This document shows positions 1 through 6,973 of a stretch of DNA of 11,288 nt, piece after piece; positions within the stretch are counted from its first letter, which is position 1; every line of letters begins with the position of its first letter. Under the pieces are notes generated by a model that saw only the letters and a program-made list of their open reading frames with translations, did not search any database and was not told where the DNA came from. Location of the stretch: assembly GCA_002351795.1 (NCBI GenBank), contig DEHG01000034.1:6501-17788 (forward strand). Direction: 5' to 3'. The DNA comes from Ruminococcaceae bacterium UBA2806. GTDB taxonomy: Bacteria > Bacillota > Clostridia > Oscillospirales > Acutalibacteraceae. Both the position numbers and the translations under genes were made by a program.

Positions 1-335
1 ACACGGGCAAGAAGCTCGCCTGTTACAAAGGGCTTTGTAAGGTAGTCGTCAGCGCCGCAGTCAAGTCCCTTGATCTTATCCTCGACCTCTGATTTTGCCG
101 TAAGCAGCAAAACAGGAGTTTCTATGTTTTTTACTCTCAGAAATGTCAGTACGTCAAGCCCGTTCATCTTTGGCATCATTATATCCATTATGATACAGTC
201 AAAATCTCCGCTGAGTGCTTTTTCAAGACCGCTTTTGCCGTCATTTGCCATATCTACAAAATATCCTTCCTTACGCAGTATCGCACAGATAGCCTCCGCA
301 AGTCCTATTTCATCCTCGACGACCAGAATTTTCAA
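1..335 (-). CDS. Two-component response regulator, receiver domain (5' part; C-terminus beyond window)
   Basis: The visible 111 residues form a complete CheY-like receiver domain. The protein begins MKILVVEDE, giving the acidic pocket E7-D8. The phospho-acceptor is D51 in CIIMDIMMP, the conserved Thr is T79 in LLLTAK, and the conserved Lys is K101 in YLTKPF. The sequence GADDYLTKPF directly before the cut is typical of OmpR/PhoB-type regulators, so a winged-helix DNA-binding domain is expected outside the window; that is inference. The role would be to accept phosphate from a sensor kinase, probably encoded further left, and to change transcription. The start is a TTG at 335-333, chosen because a strong GGGAGGAA site lies 7 bases upstream and the next in-frame TTG upstream has no ribosome site and is preceded by a stop. 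It lies 48 bases downstream of the Nudix gene in the same direction and may be cotranscribed. The receiver call is firm; the subfamily is likely. Confidence 0.93.
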   Translation of the reverse strand, partial: MKILVVEDEIGLAEAICAILRKEGYFVDMANDGKSGLEKALSGDFDCIIMDIMMPKMNGLDVLTFLRVKNIETPVLLLTAKSEVEDKIKGLDCGADDYLTKPFVTGELLAR

Positions 336-340
336 TTCTA

Positions 341-348
341 TTCCTCCC
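341..348 (-). promoter_or_regulatory. Shine-Dalgarno deciding a TTG start
   Basis: On the minus strand this reads GGGAGGAA, close to the perfect anti-16S complement, and ends 5 to 7 bases before the TTG at 335-333. No ATG or GTG in the same frame lies nearby, so this site fixes the response regulator start as TTG. Confidence 0.75.
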
Positions 349-365
349 AATCATAATATTTCTGT

Positions 366-420
366 CAGACCTTTTCAGAAGCTTTACATCCATCTTCTGC
401 GGAAAAGCTTTGAAGGTCTG
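366..420. repeat. Inverted repeat spanning the Nudix stop codon
   Basis: The arms CAGACCTT (366-373) and AAGGTCTG (413-420) are perfect complements. Inside them AAGCTTT (379-385) pairs with AAAGCTT (404-410). Together they give a two-part stem with a 5x2 internal loop and an 18-base apical loop. The Nudix stop codon (386-384) lies at the inner edge of the stem. No T-run follows on the minus strand, so it does not look like an intrinsic terminator. It could be an mRNA 3'-end or processing structure between the Nudix and response regulator cistrons. Confidence 0.4.
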
Positions 421-1271
421 TGACCTGCGTCAGACGTTATCTTATCTGTCGGATCGGCAAGATATGCATATTTTCTTCTGAACGGCGCTTTTATAAGCTT
501 CTTTCCGAGAATAATTTCATATACCTGCTGAAGCTCCGTCAATGTGAAATATTCAGGCACAAGATTCAATGCAATATCCGTATATTCTACCTTTCCTCTT
601 AGTCTTAAAAGAGCGCTTGTTATTATCATAGCATGGTCAAAGGCAAGATTTCCTCTGTCAACAATAGTAAAACGGTTTTCGCTGCCTTTATTTGAGCGTC
701 TGCTTGTACGGCGCACCTTTGCACTTATTCTTTCACTGCCTCCGACAAGCGTAAGGCTGAAATCTGTTACCCTCTCAAAAACACCGTTGATACTGCTTGT
801 GGATTTTTCCTCCTGCTCAAACTCTATAGAAAACCATTCCGCACGGTCAGCGTCATCTCCCGCCTTTACATCAAGCTTGCTGCTGTCAACAAGAGCGATA
901 TAGCTGCAGCTCATTACCCATGTTCTCGGGTCACGTCCGGGGTCGCTGAATGTATAAAGCTGCTCCAGATAGATATCTTTAATACCCGTTTCCTCCTCAA
1001 GCTCCCTTGCGGCAGCCTGCTCGGTCGTTTCGTCAGGCTCCACAAATCCGCCCGGTAATGCCCATGAACCCAGATATGGATGACCGCCTCTTTTTATCAG
1101 CAGAATTTTAAGCTCCTTTTCGGGCAGCTTTCTGTAGTTTTCGTTTTCCTCCGCCATAGCAGTGAAAATAACCATATCTACTGCTACGCTCGGTTTTTCA
1201 TAATCGCCCGGACGATATGCACAAAGGTATTCTTCCTCTGTCAATCCGTTTTTATCTCTCAATTCTGTCAT
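384..1271 (-). CDS. Nudix hydrolase (ADP-ribose pyrophosphatase-like) with C-terminal winged-helix-like domain
   Basis: A 295-residue protein. The Nudix box is complete: G75, E81, R89-E90-L91, E93-E94, G96, matching GX5EX7REUXEEXGU, so the Mg-binding catalytic glutamates are present and hydrolysis of a nucleoside diphosphate-X substrate is expected. The stretch YTFSDPGRDPR (106-116) is typical of the ADP-ribose/NrtR-related branch. After residue 205 the sequence LAFDHAMII, then FTLTELQQVYE and a final GHRPSKLF, matches the C-terminal winged-helix-like domain found in NrtR-type proteins and their enzymatic relatives. Residues about 150-205 (Ser/Arg-rich, beta-like) look like an insert relative to the usual 230-240 residue NrtR layout. 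The start ATG at 1271 has AGGTGA 6 bases upstream. The gene follows the deaminase by 71 bases. It could be an ADP-ribose pyrophosphatase, a transcriptional regulator, or both; the substrate is not fixed by sequence. Confidence 0.88.
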   Translation of the reverse strand: MTELRDKNGLTEEEYLCAYRPGDYEKPSVAVDMVIFTAMAEENENYRKLPEKELKILLIKRGGHPYLGSWALPGGFVEPDETTEQAAARELEEETGIKDIYLEQLYTFSDPGRDPRTWVMSCSYIALVDSSKLDVKAGDDADRAEWFSIEFEQEEKSTSSINGVFERVTDFSLTLVGGSERISAKVRRTSRRSNKGSENRFTIVDRGNLAFDHAMIITSALLRLRGKVEYTDIALNLVPEYFTLTELQQVYEIILGKKLIKAPFRRKYAYLADPTDKITSDAGHRPSKLFRRRWM

Positions 1272-1293
1272 AATTTATCACCTGTCAAATATT

Positions 1294-1322
1294 TTTATAA
1301 GCCGGAATATTCCGCCGGTAAG
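1294..1322 (-). promoter_or_regulatory. Possible internal promoter with palindromic operator before the Nudix gene
   Basis: In the 71-base gap upstream of the Nudix gene the minus strand carries TATAAA (1299-1294) as a possible -10 and CTTACC (1322-1317), a poor 3/6 match, as -35, with a 17-base spacer. The spacer contains a perfect 12-base palindrome CGGAATATTCCG (1303-1314). A palindrome between -35 and -10 is a classical repressor operator position. The promoter is weak by sequence, so the palindrome is the firmer observation. Confidence 0.3.
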
Positions 1323-1342
1323 CCCGGACATGATCTGTATTG

Positions 1343-1828
1343 TTAATATCCCGTAATTCCCGCAATTGATTCATCGTTTATTATCCAGTCGTTTACATCG
1401 ACCTCAGTGTATTTTTCCTTGGTATTGCGGATATAAACCTTTACAATGCCGGCATTGATTATCATACGCTTGCAAAGTGAACAGGCTGAGGCGTTTTCAA
1501 CATACTCCCCTGTCTTTGCATCCTTTCCGCAAAGATACAGCGCAGAGCCTATCATATCCTCACGTCTTGCATGAATGATCGCATTCTGTTCAGCATGAAC
1601 GCTGCGGCAAAGCTCATAACGCTCCCCTCTCGGCACTTTAAGCGTTTCACGGACACAGACATTCATATCTATGCAGTTTTTCCTGCCTCTCGGTGCGCCG
1701 ACATAGCCTGTAGATATTATCTGATCGTTTTTTACAATAATGGCGCCGTAATTTCTTCTCAGGCACGTTCCCCTTTCAAGCACCGTTTCGGCAATGTCAA
1801 GGTAATAGTTTATTTTATCTGTACGCAT
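1343..1828 (-). CDS. dCMP / cytidine-type deaminase (ComEB-like)
   Basis: A 161-residue zinc-dependent deaminase of the cytidine/deoxycytidylate family. The zinc and catalytic motif is H78-A-E80 (VHAEQNAI), with the second zinc motif at C116-S-L-C119. The N-terminal part, including GTCLRRNYGAIIV and GYVGAPRG, is typical of dCMP deaminases, which convert dCMP to dUMP and feed dTMP synthesis; the length is also normal for them. The usual Pro before the first Cys of PCxxC is Ala here (A115), but the metal ligands are intact. The start ATG at 1828 is 2 bases after the stop of the upstream ABC gene, and its ribosome site AGGAGGG (1841-1835) lies within the last codons of that gene, so translation is probably coupled. 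Dedicated dCMP deaminase is the best call; a related cytosine-nucleotide substrate is possible. Confidence 0.9.
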   Translation of the reverse strand: MRTDKINYYLDIAETVLERGTCLRRNYGAIIVKNDQIISTGYVGAPRGRKNCIDMNVCVRETLKVPRGERYELCRSVHAEQNAIIHARREDMIGSALYLCGKDAKTGEYVENASACSLCKRMIINAGIVKVYIRNTKEKYTEVDVNDWIINDESIAGITGY

Positions 1829-1830
1829 TG

Positions 1831-3600
1831 TTATCCCTCCTGAGCAACTGCAAATTGACTGTTATACAGGTTACTGTAAAATCCGCCTGCCTTCATAAGC
1901 GAATTGTGATCGCCCTGTTCTATAATATTTCCGTCCTTCATTACAAGTATGACGTCGGCTTCCTTTATCGTTGAAAGTCTGTGCGCTACGATAAAGCTTG
2001 TTCTCCCCTTCATCATTTCTGCAAAAGCCTTTTGTACCCTCAGCTCAGTCCTTGTATCTATCGAGCTTGTCGCTTCGTCAAGAATAAGCATAGGCGGGTC
2101 GCAAAGCATTACCCTTGCTATACATATAAGCTGCCTTTGTCCCTGTGAAAGGTTAGTGCCGTCTTCTGTGACTATCGTGTCGTAACCGTCGGGAAGACGC
2201 TGTATAAAATTATGAATGTGCGCTTTTTTCGCTGCGGCAATTACATCTTCAATATCTGCGTCTGGTCTGCCGTATGCTATATTATCACGGATGCTTGCAT
2301 TATACAGCCAGCTTTCCTGAAGCACCATTCCGTAATTGCTGCGAAGATCATGCCTTGACATCTGATAAATGCTTTTCCCGTCTATCTTTATTGATCCGCT
2401 GTTGATATCATAGAATCTCATAAGCAGATTTATAAGAGTCGTCTTTCCGCAGCCTGTAGGTCCGACTATCGCTATACGCTGTCCGGAGCCTACATGAAGG
2501 TTGAAATCTGTAATGAGCTTCTTTGTGGGAACATATGAAAAGTTTACATGGTCAATATCTATATTTCCGCTTAAATTCCTGTTTTCCTCGCTGTTTTCGG
2601 GGTCTTCACTCATATTCTCACTGTCAAGAAATTCAAATATGCGTCTTGCGCCCGCCATTGCTGCCTGTATCTGAGGAATTACTCCCGTAACCTCATTAAA
2701 AGGCTTTGTATACTGGTTTGCATAGGTAATGAATGTAGCTATGCTTCCTACCGTCATTGTACCGCCTATAACGCTTAGTGAACCAAGTATCGTTACAGCT
2801 GAGGTAACAAGGGTGTTGACAAATCTTGTACTCGGATTTGCAAGTGATGAATACCATTGAGATTTCTGACCGCAGATTCGGAGTCTTTCATTGATCTCCT
2901 CAAATGATCTCATTGATCTTTCCTCGTAGCCGAAGGATTTTACAAGCTTCTGCTGACCGATATATTCATCAATATAGGAGCTGATCTCGCCCTGCACCTC
3001 TGACTGCTTCATAAACTGCTTTCGTGATATCTTTGTAATAAATGCAGCAACAAACATTGAAAGCGGGGTGATGATAACAACAGCTATTGCAATCGTAACG
3101 CTTATATACATCATAAATACAAGCGTACAGATTATCATAACAATGCCTGAAAAAAGCTGTGTTATCCCCTGCATAAGTCCGTCCCCGACACTGTCCGCAT
3201 CGTTTATCATACGGCTGATAAGATCTCCGTGAGGAGTTCTGTCAATAACGGAAAGCGGGACGGTACTCCATTTTTTATATATAAGTCTGCGGATATCACG
3301 GACTGTGAAATACACAACAGTATTTGTACACATATTCATCAGCCACTGAAAAACGCCTGAACAGACAGCTGAAACGCCTACTCCGAGCAGCAGAAGTCCG
3401 ACTGATACAAAATCTACCTTTCCGACTCCGACTGCATAGTCGATCGCATAACCTACAAGTATCGGCGCAACAAGATTCAGACCGACATATATTATCGCAA
3501 AGATGAGCGCAGCTATTATCTGCCCGATATACGGACGGCAGAATTCAAGAAGTCTTGTAAGGGTTTTTTCTTCCCTGTTTTTTCGTCTATGTTTACTCAA
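1831..3600 (-). CDS. Heterodimeric ABC exporter, consensus-site subunit (permease-ATPase fusion)
   Basis: From the TTG at 3600 this encodes 589 residues: an N-terminal six-helix type IV exporter membrane domain (about 25-310) followed by a nucleotide-binding domain. The Walker A GPTGCGKT is at 380-387, the Q-loop Gln at 428, the signature LSQGQ at 484-488, Walker B LILDE with catalytic E509, and switch His at 540 (VAHR). The Walker B Glu and His are intact, so this half supplies the hydrolytic Walker motifs. Its signature has Gln in place of the first Gly of LSGGQ, as in the TM288 half of heterodimeric exporters. An in-frame ATG at 3669 exists but would overlap the upstream gene by 41 bases and add 23 non-membrane residues; TTG at 3600 has AGGAG 9 bases upstream and is preferred. 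It pairs with the upstream gene. The substrate is unknown; lipids, drugs or peptides are possible. Confidence 0.93.
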   Translation of the reverse strand: MSKHRRKNREEKTLTRLLEFCRPYIGQIIAALIFAIIYVGLNLVAPILVGYAIDYAVGVGKVDFVSVGLLLLGVGVSAVCSGVFQWLMNMCTNTVVYFTVRDIRRLIYKKWSTVPLSVIDRTPHGDLISRMINDADSVGDGLMQGITQLFSGIVMIICTLVFMMYISVTIAIAVVIITPLSMFVAAFITKISRKQFMKQSEVQGEISSYIDEYIGQQKLVKSFGYEERSMRSFEEINERLRICGQKSQWYSSLANPSTRFVNTLVTSAVTILGSLSVIGGTMTVGSIATFITYANQYTKPFNEVTGVIPQIQAAMAGARRIFEFLDSENMSEDPENSEENRNLSGNIDIDHVNFSYVPTKKLITDFNLHVGSGQRIAIVGPTGCGKTTLINLLMRFYDINSGSIKIDGKSIYQMSRHDLRSNYGMVLQESWLYNASIRDNIAYGRPDADIEDVIAAAKKAHIHNFIQRLPDGYDTIVTEDGTNLSQGQRQLICIARVMLCDPPMLILDEATSSIDTRTELRVQKAFAEMMKGRTSFIVAHRLSTIKEADVILVMKDGNIIEQGDHNSLMKAGGFYSNLYNSQFAVAQEG

Positions 3601-3609
3601 AATAATGAT

Positions 3610-3614
3610 CTCCT
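3610..3614 (-). promoter_or_regulatory. Shine-Dalgarno supporting the TTG start of the second ABC gene
   Basis: The minus strand reads AAAAGGAGA here, with AGGAG at 3614-3610, 9 bases before TTG at 3600-3598. It lies in the 28-base gap between the two ABC genes, whereas the alternative ATG at 3669 lies inside the preceding gene. Confidence 0.65.
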
Positions 3615-3628
3615 TTTCAGTCTGAAAG

Positions 3629-5338
3629 CTATACTCCCTGTGATCTGCATATCTCACGATAAAGCTCACAGGTTTCTAAAAGCTCCTCATGCGTTCCCTT
3701 TCCGACTAAGGCTGTGTTTTCAAGTACAAGTATCACATCCGAATTCCTGACGGCTGATACACGCTGGGAAATAATGAATACTGTCATATCCTTCATTGCA
3801 GCCAGCTCTCTTCTTAGCGCTGCATCTGTCGCCATATCAAGTGCGCTTGCGCTGTCGTCAAGTATCAGTATATCGGGCTGCTTTACAAGCGCTCTTGCTA
3901 TTGTAAGACGCTGACGCTGACCGCCTGAAAAATTGCCTCCGCCTGCCGCAACTTCACTTTCTATACCATCGGCAAGCTTTGAAACGAATTCATATGACTG
4001 TGAGATCTTCAAAGCGTTTTCTATTTTTTCATCATCCGCATCGGGATCTCCCCATGCAAGATTTGACCTTATTGTTCCGCTTTGCAAAACTGCCTTCTGG
4101 GGAACGATACCCATTCTCTCTCTGAGCTGTCTGAAACTGTATTCCTTTACATTGACGCCGTTTACAAGAACTTCTCCCTTTCGGGTATCGTAAAATCTCG
4201 GTATCAGATTTATAAGGGTCGTTTTGCCCGAACCTGTACCGCCGATAATGCCTATCGTCTTTCCTTTTTCCGCTGTAAATGAAATATCGCTTAGCGCATC
4301 TCCGCCTTCTCCGTAGCCGAATGATACACCCCTGAATTCAACAGCAGGCGCACCGGGGACCGTTTCGATAATATCGGTAGTTTTTTGTGTTACAGAAGGC
4401 TTTGTATCAAAGACCTCATTTACTCTTGAGGCGCTTGCAAAGGCTTTTGTGAAAATTACAACCAAATTTGATACAACTATCATAGCAAGCAATATCTGCG
4501 TCATATAATTGACAAGAGCAATTATCTCACCTGTCTGCAGACTGCCTATATTTACATTTACTGCGCCGAACCATACTATTGCAATTATTGCCGCCTGAGA
4601 AATAATGTATGTCACAGGGCTTAATAAAGCTGATATCCTGCCGACTCTGACAGATGTTTCTGCAAGCTCGCTGTTTGACCTTTCAAATATCTCTTCATCG
4701 GATCCCTGCTTATTAAAGGCTCGTATAACACGGTTTCCCGAAAGATTTTCTCTTGAAAGAAGGGATACCTTATCAAGCTTTTTCTGCATATCCTTAAAGT
4801 ACGGTACACTGCGGTTCATGACAATATACAGCACCAGGGCAATAAGCGGAGACGCTATGAAAAATATAAGTGACATTTTAAAATCAATAGTACACGCCAT
4901 AACAAGCGCACCGATAACAAGGAACGGCGCACGGATAACAAGTCTTATCAGCATTGCAACGGCAAGCTGAAGCTGGTTTATATCGCTTGTCATGCGTGTT
5001 ATAAGCGAGGGCGTTCCTATCTTATCAAGCTCTGCATGAGATAATGTATTGATATGGCTGAACATTGCATTTCTTAGCTTTGTTCCGAAGCCCTGCGATG
5101 TTATTGAGGCTGACTTCTGACAGACAAGGGCAAAAGCCAGCCCCAGCGCTCCCATAAGAACCATCAGTGTGCCATGGCTCATGACATAGGAGGCATCTTC
5201 TTTGAGTACGCCATTGTCGATTATATCAGCGGTTACAAGAGGAATGAAAAGCTCCAGCACTGCTTCGGTCAGCTTACACAGCGGACCTATAATAAGATAT
5301 ACAATATAATCCTTTAAAAATCTTCTCAGACGGAACAT
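3629..5338 (-). CDS. Heterodimeric ABC exporter, degenerate-site subunit (permease-ATPase fusion)
   Basis: A 569-residue type IV ABC exporter half. The membrane domain spans about 1-310, with hydrophobic helices near 12-38, 58-74, 130-175 and 240-295. In the ATPase domain Walker A GGTGSGKT is at 366-373, the Q-loop Gln at 414, and a canonical signature FSGGQ at 470-474. Walker B is LILDD: D495 replaces the catalytic Glu. The switch position is Q525 (IISQR) instead of His. These two changes are the known marks of the degenerate-site subunit in asymmetric exporters such as TM287/288 and BmrCD, so its partner should be the next gene downstream, whose signature is the variant LSQGQ. The start ATG at 5338 has AAGGAAGG 8 bases upstream. 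It is the first gene of the minus-strand unit, behind a good promoter. The substrate cannot be read from the sequence. Confidence 0.94.
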   Translation of the reverse strand: MFRLRRFLKDYIVYLIIGPLCKLTEAVLELFIPLVTADIIDNGVLKEDASYVMSHGTLMVLMGALGLAFALVCQKSASITSQGFGTKLRNAMFSHINTLSHAELDKIGTPSLITRMTSDINQLQLAVAMLIRLVIRAPFLVIGALVMACTIDFKMSLIFFIASPLIALVLYIVMNRSVPYFKDMQKKLDKVSLLSRENLSGNRVIRAFNKQGSDEEIFERSNSELAETSVRVGRISALLSPVTYIISQAAIIAIVWFGAVNVNIGSLQTGEIIALVNYMTQILLAMIVVSNLVVIFTKAFASASRVNEVFDTKPSVTQKTTDIIETVPGAPAVEFRGVSFGYGEGGDALSDISFTAEKGKTIGIIGGTGSGKTTLINLIPRFYDTRKGEVLVNGVNVKEYSFRQLRERMGIVPQKAVLQSGTIRSNLAWGDPDADDEKIENALKISQSYEFVSKLADGIESEVAAGGGNFSGGQRQRLTIARALVKQPDILILDDSASALDMATDAALRRELAAMKDMTVFIISQRVSAVRNSDVILVLENTALVGKGTHEELLETCELYREICRSQGV

Positions 5339-5385
5339 CCGATCATCCTTCCTTAATTGATCCTCATTATATGTTATTACTGCTC

Positions 5386-5394
5386 TGATATTAT
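5386..5394 (+). promoter_or_regulatory. Candidate extended -10 promoter for the flippase gene
   Basis: TGATATTAT (5386-5394) is a TGn extended -10 with the hexamer TATTAT, about 64 bases before the flippase ATG. No good -35 lies at the right distance; extended -10 promoters tolerate that. Transcription would start near 5401 and run opposite to the ABC promoter. Confidence 0.4.
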
Positions 5395-5410
5395 ATATCT
5401 GCCCATAATT

Positions 5411-5440
5411 ATTTTACACCATTTCATGATAATTCGTCAA
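5411..5440 (-). promoter_or_regulatory. Sigma-A type promoter for the ABC exporter operon
   Basis: On the minus strand -35 TTGACG (5440-5435) and -10 TAAAAT (5416-5411) are separated by 18 bases, with a transcript start expected near 5404 and a leader of roughly 65 bases to the ATG at 5338. It drives the ABC-ABC-deaminase-Nudix run and overlaps the early transcribed region of the divergent flippase promoter. Confidence 0.6.
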
Positions 5441-5457
5441 CACAAATAGGGTATTTT

Positions 5458-6756
5458 ATGAAAAAGAGAATTTTTATACAAAACATTATGATACTTTCAG
5501 CGTCCTCACTTGTCATCAGAGGAATAGGAATGGCTTTTTCGGTAAAGCTTGCCGCAGTAATGGGAGCAGAAATGCTCGGGCGGTACAGGCTTACCATAAG
5601 CATTTATGTTTTCTTCCTGCTGCTTTGCACATCGGGGATCTCAGTCACTGTAACAAGGCTGACAGGTGATCTGCTTGCAAAAAATGAATACGGAAAGGCT
5701 TCATTCGTCCGTGACAAGGCTCTGGGCTTTTCATTTATAACCGGAATTATACTCGGAGCTATCATGTTCCTCACATCTTTTTTCCTGCCCCGCCATATTT
5801 TCGGAGATGGTGCGGCGGGTGCTGTCAGACTGCTTGGAATATCACTTCCCTTCGGCGGTTTTTCAGCTGCGTTAAGGGGATATTTTACAGCTAAAAGAAA
5901 GATACTGCGTAATGCCGGCGAACAGCTTCTTGAACAGCTGAGCGAGATAACAGTATTTTTTATTGCAGCAGATCATTTATCTGCCTTGGGCGTTTCCCCG
6001 CTTTTATGCGCCGCCCTTGCAACAACCATAGCTGAAATAATATCGTTTTTTTACTGCATTTTTCTCTGGCTGAATGATAGAAAGCATAATGCCGCGCCTG
6101 AACAGTTCAGCGGGATCTACAAATTATCATCACCCGTTTTTATCCCCTGTACTGCAAGCGCCGGACTCAGAAGTGCGCTTTCCGCAATAGAAAACAGTCT
6201 TATACCAGTAGGGCTTATAACTTTTGGCTCCGGACGTGAAAATGCACTTTCCGAATACGGGATAATAAGCGGCATGGCTCTTCCCTGCGTATTGTTTCCA
6301 TCGGTTTTTATACTGCCGTTTTCACAGCTTATCGTAACGGAATTATCAAGGGAAAGGACGCTTTTGCATACAAAAAATATCAGACGTATTTCTGTCAGAT
6401 CTCTCAGGATCGTAATAATATACTCGCTTTTAATGATGACTCCGTTTATTTTTATTCCCGATAAGATCGCTTCTGCTTTCGGCTATTGTGATAAAGCGGG
6501 TTTTTATATGCGTGTGCTTGCGCCGCTTATACCGCTTTCATATCTTGACAGTGCTGTTGACGGTATGCTTAAAGGTCTTGACTGTCAGAAAAGCTATTTT
6601 CACATTAATATAATCGAATCAGTCCTTCGGGTAATTATGGCGCTTACCCTCGTCCCTTTCCTCGGAACAGCAGGAGTAATTGCTATTATTCTTTTCGGAG
6701 AACTTATAAATGTGACCCTGAGCTTATGGAAATTACTTGAGGTTATAAAAATATAG
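5458..6756 (+). CDS. SpoVB-like polysaccharide/lipid-linked oligosaccharide flippase (MOP superfamily)
   Basis: A 432-residue integral membrane protein with many hydrophobic helices from residue 8 to the C-terminus. Family-like features are RGYFTAKRK (140-148), the helix with SAIENSLIP (242-250), YGIISGMALP (267-276) followed by a membrane segment ending in FP, and GMLKGLDCQ (369-377). This pattern fits the SpoVB / oligosaccharide flippase branch of the MOP exporters (which also includes MurJ and MATE proteins). Members move undecaprenyl-linked sugars, peptidoglycan precursors or related lipids across the membrane. It is shorter than typical SpoVB (about 500-520 residues), so it may lack terminal helices. 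The start has a weak AGGG 6 bases upstream. It is transcribed alone, divergently from the ABC exporter, with no cell-wall genes next to it. The exact substrate is unknown, and a role in sporulation is not implied by sequence alone. Confidence 0.82.
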   Translation: MKKRIFIQNIMILSASSLVIRGIGMAFSVKLAAVMGAEMLGRYRLTISIYVFFLLLCTSGISVTVTRLTGDLLAKNEYGKASFVRDKALGFSFITGIILGAIMFLTSFFLPRHIFGDGAAGAVRLLGISLPFGGFSAALRGYFTAKRKILRNAGEQLLEQLSEITVFFIAADHLSALGVSPLLCAALATTIAEIISFFYCIFLWLNDRKHNAAPEQFSGIYKLSSPVFIPCTASAGLRSALSAIENSLIPVGLITFGSGRENALSEYGIISGMALPCVLFPSVFILPFSQLIVTELSRERTLLHTKNIRRISVRSLRIVIIYSLLMMTPFIFIPDKIASAFGYCDKAGFYMRVLAPLIPLSYLDSAVDGMLKGLDCQKSYFHINIIESVLRVIMALTLVPFLGTAGVIAIILFGELINVTLSLWKLLEVIKI

Positions 6757-6763
6757 GCTCTTA

Positions 6764-6780
6764 CGGCAATTATATTGCTG
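6764..6780 (+). terminator. Weak hairpin after the flippase gene
   Basis: CGGCAAT (6764-6770) pairs with ATTGCTG (6774-6780) through seven base pairs, one of them G-U, around a TAT loop, 7 bases after the flippase stop. No T-run follows directly, the nearest short one being some 20 bases on, so an intrinsic terminator is only possible. Confidence 0.25.
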
Positions 6781-6879
6781 AATTGGAATAATCAGGCGAT
6801 TTTTCAATGTATAATAAGCAAAGAGATACTTCTTCCAAAATTTTTTGTATAAAAAAACAAGAAAATTTCGATAAAACAG

Positions 6880-6908
6880 TTGCAATTTAAAAGATTTTTG
6901 TGTAAAAT
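6880..6908 (+). promoter_or_regulatory. Sigma-A type promoter for the PucR-type regulator
   Basis: TTGCAA (6880-6885) and TAAAAT (6903-6908) are separated by the ideal 17 bases, with A/T-rich sequence including an A7 run (6851-6857) just upstream that could act as an UP element. Transcription would start near 6915, giving a leader of about 87 bases before the ATG at 7002. This is the strongest promoter match in the window. The rest of the gap from 6757 holds only AT-rich sequence and the weak hairpin after the flippase gene. Confidence 0.65.
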
Positions 6909-6924
6909 GTATATAGAGGTTTTT

Positions 6925-6954
6925 ATGCTGTCCGTTGTGTACAGCGTAGAATAA
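6925..6954 (+). other. Possible 9-codon leader ORF (MLSVVYSVE)
   Basis: An ATG at 6925 with AGAGG 6 bases upstream opens a nine-codon frame closed by TAA at 6952-6954, inside the predicted leader of the regulator gene. The ORF overlaps the first leader hairpin and its stop lies inside the left arm of the second. Translation of it could change leader folding. No run of identical or rare codons hints at classical amino-acid attenuation, and a frame this short arises easily by chance. Confidence 0.2.
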
Positions 6955-6973
6955 GTATCGGGACGTCTTATTC
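6927..6973 (+). promoter_or_regulatory. Two hairpins in the regulator gene leader
   Basis: GCTGT (6927-6931) pairs with ACAGC (6941-6945) around a 9-base loop. GAATAAG (6949-6955) pairs perfectly with CTTATTC (6967-6973) around an 11-base loop. They stand in tandem 29 bases before the start codon and 15 bases before the GAGG ribosome site (6989-6992). They may affect mRNA stability or translation. No known riboswitch pattern was recognised. Confidence 0.35.

Noticed and set aside
3601..3669. ATG at 3669 as start of the second ABC gene
   Set aside because: It would overlap the upstream gene by 41 bases and add 23 residues unlike an exporter N-terminus; the TTG at 3600 has a good ribosome site in the intergenic gap.
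6810..6815. TATAAT as another promoter for the regulator
   Set aside because: No -35 at suitable spacing; the nearest candidate TTGGAA (6783-6788) is 21 bases away. The promoter at 6880-6908 is far better.
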